Assembly (NCBI GenBank): GCA_947594335.1
Contig: CANQEC010000174.1
Span: 1 to 5,635 of the forward strand
Length of the DNA stretch: 5,635 nucleotides
Reading direction: 5' to 3'
Source: an uncultured Lachnospiraceae bacterium
GTDB lineage: Bacteria > Bacillota > Clostridia > Lachnospirales > Lachnospiraceae
In this document: in pieces, positions 1-5,635 of the stretch
Layout: every line of letters begins with the position of its first letter
How positions within the stretch are numbered: the first letter of the stretch is position 1
Translations under genes and position numbers: made by a program
Notes under the pieces: model-generated
The model's input: the letters and a program-made list of their open reading frames with translations, nothing else
What the model was told of the DNA's origin: nothing
Databases searched by the model: none

Positions 1-178
1 CGATATCATTTGCGACCGCTTCGGTATGACCTGTTGAGGAATAATAGACCACCAGCGTCTTTCCTCCGTCTTCTGCTCTCACGATCCCGCGGGCATATGC
101 CACACAGCCAAACACAAGCAGAACGCCCATTAAAAACATGATCCACATTCTGTTTTTTAATACCAGTTCTTTTTTCAT
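1..178 (-). CDS. Exported flavodoxin-like protein, 3' part outside window
   Basis: Only the first 59 codons are present; the gene runs off the left edge. The start at 178 is chosen because AGGAGG lies six bases upstream. Residues 1-29 form an export signal: basic start (MKKELVLKNR), hydrophobic core at about 12-28, then AYA at 27-29, a plausible signal peptidase I site. Cys25 follows VFG, a poor lipobox because Phe sits at -2, so lipidation is possible but less likely. After a short linker comes strand 1 of a flavodoxin (TLVVYY, 41-46) and the FMN phosphate loop SSTGHT (47-52), followed by the helix start EAVANDI. The family binds FMN and carries electrons, usually in the cytoplasm; here the protein should be outside the membrane or anchored in it. 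An in-frame ATG at 244 would add 22 residues but has no good ribosome binding site. It is the second flavodoxin of the cluster and is last in transcription order within the window. Confidence 0.82.
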   Translation of the reverse strand, partial: MKKELVLKNRMWIMFLMGVLLVFGCVAYARGIVRAEDGGKTLVVYYSSTGHTEAVANDI

Positions 179-184
179 TTTCTG

Positions 185-190
185 CCTCCT
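185..190 (-). promoter_or_regulatory. Ribosome binding site of the partial flavodoxin
   Basis: Read on the minus strand this is a perfect AGGAGG, with six bases (CAGAAA) before the ATG at 178. It fixes the start of the flavodoxin and argues against the in-frame ATG at 244. The rest of the gap up to the hydrolase stop (191-256) shows no clear terminator or strong promoter, so the gene is probably co-transcribed with the hydrolase. Confidence 0.85.
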
Positions 191-256
191 AGTATGATTT
201 TCTCCAGCTTCATTTCCTTCTGCCAATGTCCTGTAAGATTTCATATTCTCATCCTG

Positions 257-991
257 TTACTGACCAAACAGCCAGCCCATTATTTTTTCATCAAGGGCAA
301 AGAGCCCTCCTCCTCCATGCTGATTACTCATGCCCCTCTCTGTAAAATAACGGTCATCCTTGATGTCCAGGACCAGCAGTTTTTCGATCTTCTTCTCAGA
401 CAACCCCTGCTGCACATACAGCTCATGCAGCGTATCATAAGCTTCCTGTGTCGGTTCGGAACCATAATATTCATCGTCCTGCCCTACGGCAAGATAAACC
501 GGTGTTCTGCTTTCGGCCAGCACTTTCAGATCCCCATCCCACTGGGAGCTGCAGTGCAGGTAGGCTGTAAACAGCTCCGGACGTTTTCCCATAACGATGG
601 ACATGGTCTCTCCGCCGCCGGAATAGCCGTTGGCGTAAACTTTTGTTTTGTCAATGTTATACTGCTCCAGGAAGTATTCCAGAAGAGCAATCGTCTGATC
701 CGCGGAGGTTTCGCCCCAGTCGGAAAGCTGCGGAGCGACGATGATCATTTTCTTATTGTATTTCTGCGCCTCAAAGCCAAACTCTTCCGCATAAAGATTG
801 GATGCCACACCCTGAAAATACAGGCCCTCATATCCCGGCAGCGTGAAATACAGCGCGTATGGTTTGCTTCCATCATAACTTTTCGGAATGTAGACATTAT
901 AATGAATATCTCCTTCCGTTTCTGAATGGAACACATTATCAATCAGAAATTTCCGGTATTTTTCGGTTCCGGCCTGGACGGGGGATTCCAT
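257..991 (-). CDS. Alpha/beta hydrolase (esterase or prolyl-oligopeptidase-like fold), no signal peptide
   Basis: This 244-residue protein is a single alpha/beta hydrolase domain. Visible features are the early strand and oxyanion region (YALYFTLPGYEG, about 46-56), the nucleophile elbow GYSGGGE with Ser124, a likely acid in GQDDEYYGS (Asp172 or Asp173) and a likely catalytic His225 in SNQHGGGG. This layout fits carboxyl-ester hydrolases and prolyl-oligopeptidase-type enzymes; the substrate cannot be told. Start choice: ATG at 991 has AAAGG seven bases upstream and lies 11 bases after the flavodoxin stop. An in-frame ATG at 1027 would overlap the flavodoxin end and has no ribosome binding site. 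Neither start gives a signal peptide, so the enzyme looks cytoplasmic, unlike its exported neighbours. It may act on a product that has been imported, or it may have lost an N-terminal export signal. The close spacing suggests translational coupling with the flavodoxin before it. Confidence 0.85.
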   Translation of the reverse strand: MESPVQAGTEKYRKFLIDNVFHSETEGDIHYNVYIPKSYDGSKPYALYFTLPGYEGLYFQGVASNLYAEEFGFEAQKYNKKMIIVAPQLSDWGETSADQTIALLEYFLEQYNIDKTKVYANGYSGGGETMSIVMGKRPELFTAYLHCSSQWDGDLKVLAESRTPVYLAVGQDDEYYGSEPTQEAYDTLHELYVQQGLSEKKIEKLLVLDIKDDRYFTERGMSNQHGGGGLFALDEKIMGWLFGQ

Positions 992-1002
992 GTCGGAACC
1001 TT

Positions 1003-1626
1003 TTATAGTTCCAGGCTCTTTACCCATTTATTTATGGTTTTCTGTGACGGAACATCAAAGAAATTACGCCCTTTCAGCCACTTTGTCTTACTGGAAATGA
1101 CTGCTTTTTTCTTAAGGTTCTTCGCACTGCTTCCGATACCGCTGCTCATGGAGGTACAGAACGGAATCACCGTCTTTCCTTTCAAGCTGACCTTTTCCAC
1201 AAGACTATACAGGATATGCGGAGCCTGTCCCCACCAGATCGGATATCCGATATAAACGATATCCGCTTTTTTGACTGCTTTTTTAATAGCGCTCAGGTTC
1301 CTGATCTTTGGCCTTACCTTGCTTTTGGCAGGAGAAGACGCGCTTTCATGCTCTTTCGTCACACGGCTGTCATCGTCTGTCCAGTCAAGATCTGCATCCG
1401 TATAGGGATCCGCGGCTTTGATTTCGATAAGCTGACCCTTCGTACTCTTTTTGATCCTTGCCGCAGTTTTTTTGGTAGTTCCCGTTGCACTAAAATACAA
1501 AATCACTGTTTTTTCCGTTGTTTTCGCCTCTGCTGCAATTTCACCTGTATTTGCAAGGGCAAATGCCAAAACAAACGCCAAAAGAAACGATGCAAAACGA
1601 AACTGCTTTTTTCTCATTGTTTTCAT
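1003..1626 (-). CDS. Exported flavodoxin (PF12682-like)
   Basis: The protein has 207 residues counted from ATG 1626. Residues 1-34 are a classical signal peptide: basic start (MKTMRKKQFRF), hydrophobic core at about 12-26 and AEA at 32-34 before Lys35. Then come strand 1 (TVILYF), the FMN phosphate loop SATGTT (46-51), the DADLDWTDDDSR segment (78-88), which I recognise from PF12682-type flavodoxins, the GYPIWWGQAP flavin-side loop (127-136) and the late strand TVIPFCTSMSSGIGSS (152-167). The domain appears complete. The role should be one- or two-electron transfer through FMN, but outside the membrane, which is unusual for a flavodoxin. The start is chosen because GAGG sits seven bases upstream, in the last copy of an 11-base repeat. 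GTG at 1683 is in frame but lacks a ribosome binding site and would translate the repeat into a lysine/arginine-rich run. The stop lies 11 bases before the hydrolase start. Confidence 0.9.
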   Translation of the reverse strand: MKTMRKKQFRFASFLLAFVLAFALANTGEIAAEAKTTEKTVILYFSATGTTKKTAARIKKSTKGQLIEIKAADPYTDADLDWTDDDSRVTKEHESASSPAKSKVRPKIRNLSAIKKAVKKADIVYIGYPIWWGQAPHILYSLVEKVSLKGKTVIPFCTSMSSGIGSSAKNLKKKAVISSKTKWLKGRNFFDVPSQKTINKWVKSLEL

Positions 1627-1627
1627 G

Positions 1628-1671
1628 CTTTTTCCTCGCTTTTTCCTCGCTTTTTCCTCGCTTTTTCCTCG
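1628..1671 (-). repeat. Four tandem 11-base repeats carrying Shine-Dalgarno cores
   Basis: On the minus strand the unit CGAGGAAAAAG occurs four times without mismatch. A degenerate fifth unit (about 1672-1683) sits at the permease side. Each copy contains GAGG. The copy nearest the gene is spaced seven bases from the flavodoxin ATG at 1626 and is the working ribosome binding site. The array fills most of the 58 bases between the permease stop and the flavodoxin start. The unit length is not a multiple of three. The 13-base stretch at 1671-1683 matches flavodoxin codons 4-8 (1605-1617) in 12 positions, 66 bases apart, which suggests the array grew by local duplication. Confidence 0.95.
1634..1637 (-). 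promoter_or_regulatory. Ribosome binding site of the exported flavodoxin
   Basis: GAGG on the minus strand, seven bases before ATG 1626, is the only copy in the repeat array at a usual distance from a start codon. It decides the start at 1626 over GTG 1683 and ATG 1617. Confidence 0.75.
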
Positions 1672-1684
1672 CTTTTTTCTCACT

Positions 1685-2596
1685 TTAGATCTGATTAACG
1701 ATCAGCCCCGTGACAAACGAGAACGCCATCACAAAGGCCAGATACAGCAGGAACCGCCGGATCCCCAGCACGATCTTCAGCGCGCCCAGATTGGTAATTT
1801 TCGTGGACGGCCCGGTCAGCATGAACGCTGCCGCGCTGCCCATGCTCATGCCGGAATACAGCCATTCCCGGATCAGCGGAATCGTTCCTCCTCCGCAGGC
1901 ATACAGAGGTACGCCGATCGTCGCGGCCATCAGCACGCCGAAGCCCTCGTTGGCCTCTCCAAACAGGGAAGCGAAAGAGTCGGCCGGCACATACCGCTGG
2001 AACAGTGCGGACAGCAGCACACCGACAAGAAACCACGGACCGGTCGCTCTGATGTTCCTGCCGATATTTTTGATCAGCCTCAGAAAGAGATTCGGGTCTG
2101 TGTCGTGATTGTGCGGCCCGTCAAAGCCCGCAAAGTTAAAAAACGATTTTCCCTTGTAGAAAACCCGGATCAGGATCCCCGCCACGCAGCCGCAGACAAA
2201 ACAGGATACAATCCGCACGGTCAGAGCCGTACTTCCCAGGGCAGTGCTGTACAATATAAGCTGCGGGTTAAGCAGGATGGAACTCATCATAAATGCTGCC
2301 AGCCAGTCGTCCCGCATACCGCTCTTGGAAAAGGAAGCTGCCAGAGGGATCGTGCCATACATGCATAACGGAGACGCAATACCGAGAATGCTTGCCGGAA
2401 TCACCCCCAGCACACCCATCTTTTTATCCCCCATGCTGCGGAACAAGTCGTGAATGCGGTCCTTGACAAAAACAGAGATCACGCTGCCAAGAACAATGCC
2501 CAGCACGTAATACCAGAAGATCTGCCGCAGCTGAACGGTAAAATAATACCAGACATAGATAAATTCACGCTGGATTACCTCCCCTATCTGTCCCAT
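1685..2596 (-). CDS. Membrane permease, PF03773 (ArsP/YraQ, UPF0718) type
   Basis: The protein has 303 residues and about eight membrane segments (roughly 26-44, 60-89, 98-121, 124-147, 186-203, 221-244, 251-278 and 282-300). Two similar halves carry the family's paired motifs: SPLCMYGTIPLAASF (75-89) and GVPLYACGGGTIPLI (228-242), each followed by a conserved helix (SSILLNPQLIL, and MLTGPSTKITNLGALK). A hydrophilic loop (about 148-180) with PHNHDTDPN separates the halves. Studied members export trivalent organoarsenicals; most have no known substrate, and nothing here points to arsenic. The first motif has CMYG where many members have CSCG, so the substrate may differ. The start ATG 2596 has AGGGGTGAT about six bases upstream. 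The gene begins 28 bases after the DUF362 stop and ends just before the repeat array of the next gene, so it is well placed inside an operon. It may move a cofactor, thiol or reaction product across the membrane for the exported proteins; that is a guess. Confidence 0.85.
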   Translation of the reverse strand: MGQIGEVIQREFIYVWYYFTVQLRQIFWYYVLGIVLGSVISVFVKDRIHDLFRSMGDKKMGVLGVIPASILGIASPLCMYGTIPLAASFSKSGMRDDWLAAFMMSSILLNPQLILYSTALGSTALTVRIVSCFVCGCVAGILIRVFYKGKSFFNFAGFDGPHNHDTDPNLFLRLIKNIGRNIRATGPWFLVGVLLSALFQRYVPADSFASLFGEANEGFGVLMAATIGVPLYACGGGTIPLIREWLYSGMSMGSAAAFMLTGPSTKITNLGALKIVLGIRRFLLYLAFVMAFSFVTGLIVNQI

Positions 2597-2624
2597 GCAG
2601 GATCACCCCTTTCCGTTTACTACC

Positions 2625-3608
2625 TCAGCCGTCAATGTTCTCCAGCTGATAGGTACGGCTTCCCAGGCCGATCTCTTCCCCGGCTTCCAGGACATGCGCG
2701 CCGTGCTGTCCTTCGACACGGCGGACGAAGCTCTCATTCCCTTCCGCCTGGTAAATCAGATCCAGGCAGGCCTGGTCAAGCGCTACCGGATCAGTCGATG
2801 CAAGAATACCGATGTCATGGATATCCGGTTCAGCCGGATTCCCGTCACAGTCACAGTCGATGGACAGACGGTTCATCACATTCACAAACAGGATATTTCC
2901 GTCCAGATAATCCACCACCGATTTTCCGGCGTCCGCCATGGACTCAAGGAACGCGTCCTGGTCTCCGCCCCACGGACTGGTATGGCTGCTGCCCGCCGTA
3001 TGGATCAGGCATTTTCCCTCCTGAGAACCGATGCCGATCGAGATGTTCTTGATCGCGCCTCCGAAACCGGCCATCGCATGACCCTTAAAATGGGACAATA
3101 CCAGGAAACCGTCAAAGTCGCCGAAATGCGCGCCCACATAGTTTTCAGAGAGCCGCTGTCCACCCTCCACAGGAATAATCATGGAATCGTCCTCATCCAT
3201 AATGACAAAGCCTTTTCCCAGATCCGTAAATCCATGATCCTCCGCCACCTGATAATGCATGGCCGTCTCAGAGCGGGAACCGCCGTACGCCGTATTGCAC
3301 TCCACAATCGTTCCGTTCACATGTTCCACCAGATCCCGGATCAGATCGGGATCCAGGTAATTGCTGGCGGGCGGCTCCCCTGTAGAAAGCTTGACCGCGA
3401 TATTATCCCCGGTCAGTTCCACGCCCATAGCCTCATAAACCGCCATCAATCCCTCCGGAGAAATGTCGGCGGTCATGTAGACAACGGAAGCCCCTGAATC
3501 TGCGGTATCACCGGCCGTCTCTTCCTCTTCGGAAGCCTGCGCGCTGCAGGCGGAAAGAGAAAATACCAGTATAAAGCTTAAAAGCTGTGCAATTATTTTT
3601 TTCTTCAT
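2625..3608 (-). CDS. DUF362 (PF04015) lipoprotein
   Basis: The protein has 327 residues. The start at 3608 is set by AAGGAG six bases upstream; an in-frame ATG at 3653 would add 15 residues but overlaps the -10 region. Residues 1-21 are a lipoprotein signal with lipobox LSAC (Cys21), followed by an acidic flexible linker (22-41). The DUF362 domain covers about 42-325. I recognise it from NTAYGGSRSET (105-115), SHFKGHAMAGFGGAIKNIS (172-190), the unusual DCDCDG (251-256), ILASTDPVALDQACLDL (268-284) and HGAHVLEAGEEIGLGS (302-317). Many DUF362 proteins also carry a ferredoxin-type 4Fe-4S segment; no CxxCxxC pattern is present here. The biochemical function of the family is not established. The conserved Cys, His and Asp residues hint at a metal site. 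The lipobox puts the protein on the outer face of the membrane. It opens the tight gene run that continues with the permease and flavodoxin. Confidence 0.88.
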   Translation of the reverse strand: MKKKIIAQLLSFILVFSLSACSAQASEEEETAGDTADSGASVVYMTADISPEGLMAVYEAMGVELTGDNIAVKLSTGEPPASNYLDPDLIRDLVEHVNGTIVECNTAYGGSRSETAMHYQVAEDHGFTDLGKGFVIMDEDDSMIIPVEGGQRLSENYVGAHFGDFDGFLVLSHFKGHAMAGFGGAIKNISIGIGSQEGKCLIHTAGSSHTSPWGGDQDAFLESMADAGKSVVDYLDGNILFVNVMNRLSIDCDCDGNPAEPDIHDIGILASTDPVALDQACLDLIYQAEGNESFVRRVEGQHGAHVLEAGEEIGLGSRTYQLENIDG

Positions 3609-3614
3609 GCGATG

Positions 3615-3620
3615 CTCCTT
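3615..3620 (-). promoter_or_regulatory. Ribosome binding site of the DUF362 lipoprotein
   Basis: AAGGAG on the minus strand, with six bases before ATG 3608. It fixes the start so that the lipoprotein signal begins directly at MKKK. Confidence 0.85.
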
Positions 3621-3627
3621 TCTTAAA

Positions 3628-3650
3628 AAACTGTTCCAAATAGACAGTTT
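3628..3650 (-). promoter_or_regulatory. Inverted repeat at the presumed transcription start: operator or weak terminator
   Basis: On the minus strand AAACTGT and ACAGTTT form a perfect 7-base inverted repeat around a 9-base spacer. It starts right after the TATAAT-like element, so it covers the expected start of transcription, a common place for a dimeric repressor. The right arm runs into six T, so it could also be a weak intrinsic terminator after the esterase gene; the stem has only two G-C pairs, which argues against strong termination. Confidence 0.5.
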
Positions 3651-3651
3651 C

Positions 3652-3657
3652 ATTATA
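3652..3657 (-). promoter_or_regulatory. Possible -10 element of a promoter for the DUF362-to-flavodoxin run
   Basis: The minus strand reads a perfect TATAAT, about 44 bases before the DUF362 start codon. No good -35 hexamer lies 16-19 bases upstream (the best is TTCTGT at 17 bases), so if this is a promoter it may need an activator. It lies in the 110-base gap after the esterase stop, the only gap in the window large enough for a full promoter. Confidence 0.45.
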
Positions 3658-3718
3658 GTGTAACGGCTGAAGATACAGAAGTTCCTTTTGGTTTATCAGT
3701 TTATACCGAAAGTTATAA

Positions 3719-5635
3719 CTACCCCATCTGCTGCTCCCAAAATGCCGCGGCATCGCTGATCCAGCCCTCCGCCACAGTGCCGGTTCCCAGTCCGAACCCA
3801 TGCGGCAGTCCTTCGTAGACATGGAATTCCGTCGGAATTCCTGCGGCGTCCATCGCCTCAATCCGTCTCTTCATTGTCCTCCAGTTTGCGATCCCGTCAT
3901 TCGTTCCGACGCAGACGTAAGTGGGCGGATCAGTTTTCTGCCATTCACTGTGGCCCGTGTACTGCATGATGACACAGCCTGCCTGCGGCAGGTCGTCACC
4001 TCCAAAATAGGCCGTACCGTAAGAGCCGACATCCGCCGCCATTCTCGCACCTGCCGAACCGCCCCACAGGGAATAACAGTCGGTGTCTATCTCCAGCTCG
4101 TCCGCATGAGCAAAGATAAAGCTGATTGCCCGCGCCAGGTCCTCCATGGCCGTATCCCAGCCGGGGCGATAAATCAGCGCGAAAGCGTTGTAACCCATTT
4201 TGGAGAGTTCCAGCGCATGTGGAAAACTGTCATGCATCGCGCCTACATAGGCAAAGCCGCCTCCGGCATTGCACACCGCAAACTTTTCACCGGGATTTCC
4301 CTTGAAGAAGAATAATCCTGTATCTGCTTTATCCGGATCGGCGGCCTTTTCTTCCTCCGTATAGATATCATAAAAAATCGTCTCACCCGCTTCTGCGTGA
4401 GCTTTCATATAATTGACAATCTCCACTGTCTTATCCGGATCGATATAATTGTACCAGGTAAGCCGCAGATCTCCCAGCGTATCACCGCTCCAGTATCCCA
4501 TGTCCGCCGGAAAGATCAGCCGCCCGTAATCCCCGAAAGCCGGATCAGCCATAACATCAGAAATCAGGGTGTCGGCTGTGTAAAATTCATTTTCTGTCTG
4601 CTCTGTCTGAAAGGTTTCTGCCTCTGATACTTCCGGGAAAATATCTGCTGCTGACTCTTCTGCTTGCAGCCCCCTCTCCGATTCTTCCTGAAAGTCCTCC
4701 CCATCATGGAAAAACAGCGGAAGCGCATTATAGAGATATTCCTGCACGGCGGCAAAATCATGATAACCGCCGTCCTTCTGGTAGAAGACATAATGCTCTG
4801 GCGTAAACACATCTTCCCGATTCAGCATCTCTTCCGCCTGCATCACAGTCTGGCTCTTCACAGCGTCCTGCGTACCGACAGCATGGTAGATAAAATAGCC
4901 TCTCTCATCCAGATTCTCATCTTTCACAAGCTGCTCGATGAAATCCACATTCTTCTTCGTCTGAAAATCACCGTAAGTCCCATAGTACCAGCAGGAACCG
5001 CTCATCGGCAGGAAATACCGGATATAATCATAGTCATAACAGAACTGCAGCCAGGTAGTGACAGAGCCGAGGGAAAAGCCCCCGAACGCCCGGTGATCGC
5101 GGGAAGCTTTCAAATCTTCCTGTGAATTTGACTGTGCATAGGTATGGTATTTCCCCTCCACCGCCGGCATCAGCCAATTCTCAAAATCCTGATGAAATTC
5201 CCTGAACTCCTGAATGGAACTGCCAAAATCCGTACTGCTGTTCTCATTATAAAAACTGGCTGATACGATAATAAGGGGTGGAATATCCCCGTTCGCAATC
5301 AGATTATCAAACATATTTTTCGTCTCAGTAAACTCAAAATATTCTCCGGCATGGCCTCCCCAGCCGTGCATGAGGTATAAGATGTTGTACCTTGTCTCCG
5401 GATCGTTTTCGTCATAGCCGTATGGTGTATAAACGTAAGCGGTTTTCGTGATTGGGGAAGCATCCCGCACATAATCTCTGGATTCATAATCAAGACGTTC
5501 AACGCTGCCCTGCTCATCCGCAATCCCCTTGTATGCTTCCGGTACCGATTCCGTCCAGCCGGTCTGAGAAAAATTTATCGCCGCATTTTCTGTTCCTGAT
5601 TTTTTACTCCCGTCTGCGCTTTCCGCGCCGCCGTC
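3719..5635 (-). CDS. Two-domain esterase: CE1-type (PF00756) plus a second alpha/beta hydrolase, 5' end outside window
   Basis: The frame is open from the right edge to TAG at 3719, giving 638 residues without the N-terminus (numbered here from 5635). Residues 1-19 are a low-complexity Gly/Ser/Glu/Lys linker of the kind that follows a signal peptide, so export is likely but not seen. Domain 1 (about 30-305) resembles feruloyl/acetyl-xylan esterases of family CE1: YILYLMHGWGG-like oxyanion motif around His90, nucleophile Ser188 in GGFSLGS, Asp257 in GTQDAV, His292 in GGYHDF. An acidic linker (about 308-350, many Glu) leads to domain 2 (about 370-638), with GGG at 458-460, Ser527 in GGSAGA, Asp580 in GTNDG and His612 in LPHGFG, a lipase/BD-FAE-like hydrolase. 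Both triads look intact, so the protein may have two active sites. Likely substrates are esters on plant polysaccharides or aromatic acids, by family analogy only. A GTG at 5470 is inside domain 1 and is not a credible start. Confidence 0.88.
   Translation of the reverse strand, partial: DGGAESADGSKKSGTENAAINFSQTGWTESVPEAYKGIADEQGSVERLDYESRDYVRDASPITKTAYVYTPYGYDENDPETRYNILYLMHGWGGHAGEYFEFTETKNMFDNLIANGDIPPLIIVSASFYNENSSTDFGSSIQEFREFHQDFENWLMPAVEGKYHTYAQSNSQEDLKASRDHRAFGGFSLGSVTTWLQFCYDYDYIRYFLPMSGSCWYYGTYGDFQTKKNVDFIEQLVKDENLDERGYFIYHAVGTQDAVKSQTVMQAEEMLNREDVFTPEHYVFYQKDGGYHDFAAVQEYLYNALPLFFHDGEDFQEESERGLQAEESAADIFPEVSEAETFQTEQTENEFYTADTLISDVMADPAFGDYGRLIFPADMGYWSGDTLGDLRLTWYNYIDPDKTVEIVNYMKAHAEAGETIFYDIYTEEEKAADPDKADTGLFFFKGNPGEKFAVCNAGGGFAYVGAMHDSFPHALELSKMGYNAFALIYRPGWDTAMEDLARAISFIFAHADELEIDTDCYSLWGGSAGARMAADVGSYGTAYFGGDDLPQAGCVIMQYTGHSEWQKTDPPTYVCVGTNDGIANWRTMKRRIEAMDAAGIPTEFHVYEGLPHGFGLGTGTVAEGWISDAAAFWEQQMG

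Noticed and set aside
194..925. Long plus-strand open frame opposite the hydrolase
   Set aside because: It is antisense to a clear alpha/beta hydrolase with an intact triad; its translation has no recognisable domain and no ribosome binding site.
1627..1683. N-terminal extension of the flavodoxin from GTG 1683
   Set aside because: There is no ribosome binding site before the GTG, and the extension only translates the repeat into a Lys/Arg run in front of a normal signal peptide. ATG 1626 has a well-spaced GAGG.
1451..2368. Plus-strand open frame of 305 codons opposite the flavodoxin start and the permease
   Set aside because: It spans two genes and the repeat array on the other strand, and the translation is low-complexity, rich in Arg, Gln and His, with no family signature.
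2595..3497. Plus-strand open frame of 300 codons opposite the DUF362 gene
   Set aside because: The minus strand carries conserved DUF362 motifs throughout; the plus frame shows none and is a codon-bias shadow.
3711..3720. Perfect 10-base palindrome AGTTATAACT at the esterase stop
   Set aside because: It is AT-rich, short and without a run of T, so neither a terminator nor a convincing operator.
3823..3841. Two copies of the palindrome GGAATTCC separated by three bases
   Set aside because: They lie inside the esterase coding sequence and encode conserved-looking residues near the C-terminus; most likely a coding coincidence.
3508..3861. Minus-strand open frame bridging the esterase end and the DUF362 start
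   Set aside because: It overlaps both genes in another frame and crosses the promoter region; its translation has no domain.

Overview
The window looks like chromosomal DNA from a gut-type anaerobic Firmicute (class Clostridia, probably Lachnospiraceae or a relative). This is inferred from the protein families (PF12682-like flavodoxins, a DUF362 lipoprotein, a CE1-type esterase), Gram-positive signal peptides, strong AGGAGG/AAGGAG ribosome binding sites and a moderate GC content. I cannot name the species. No RNA gene, CRISPR array, insertion sequence or phage gene was seen.

All six genes lie on the minus strand and read from right to left. In transcription order they are: (1) a large two-domain esterase, 5635-3719, whose N-terminus lies beyond the right edge; (2) a DUF362 lipoprotein, 3608-2625; (3) a membrane permease of the PF03773 (ArsP/YraQ) type, 2596-1685; (4) an exported flavodoxin, 1626-1003; (5) a small alpha/beta hydrolase, 991-257; (6) a second exported flavodoxin, from 178 through the left edge. 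Genes 2 to 5 are separated by only 11 to 58 bases, so they are probably one operon. The 110-base gap before gene 2 holds a TATAAT-like -10 element and an inverted repeat at the expected transcription start. Gene 1 could therefore be a separate unit or could read through. No gap exceeds 300 bases.

The common theme is export: the DUF362 protein has a lipobox, both flavodoxins begin with a signal sequence, and the esterase carries a low-complexity linker of the kind that follows a signal peptide. Flavodoxins are normally cytoplasmic electron carriers, so two exported ones beside an exported DUF362 protein and a permease suggest a redox activity outside the membrane. Two hydrolases of the ester-cleaving fold suggest that substrates are esters, perhaps plant aromatic or acetyl esters. 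How the parts work together is a hypothesis, not something the sequence proves.

The most unusual DNA-level feature is an 11-base unit repeated four times in a row just before the first flavodoxin. Each copy carries a Shine-Dalgarno core, and together they fill almost the entire spacer after the permease gene.
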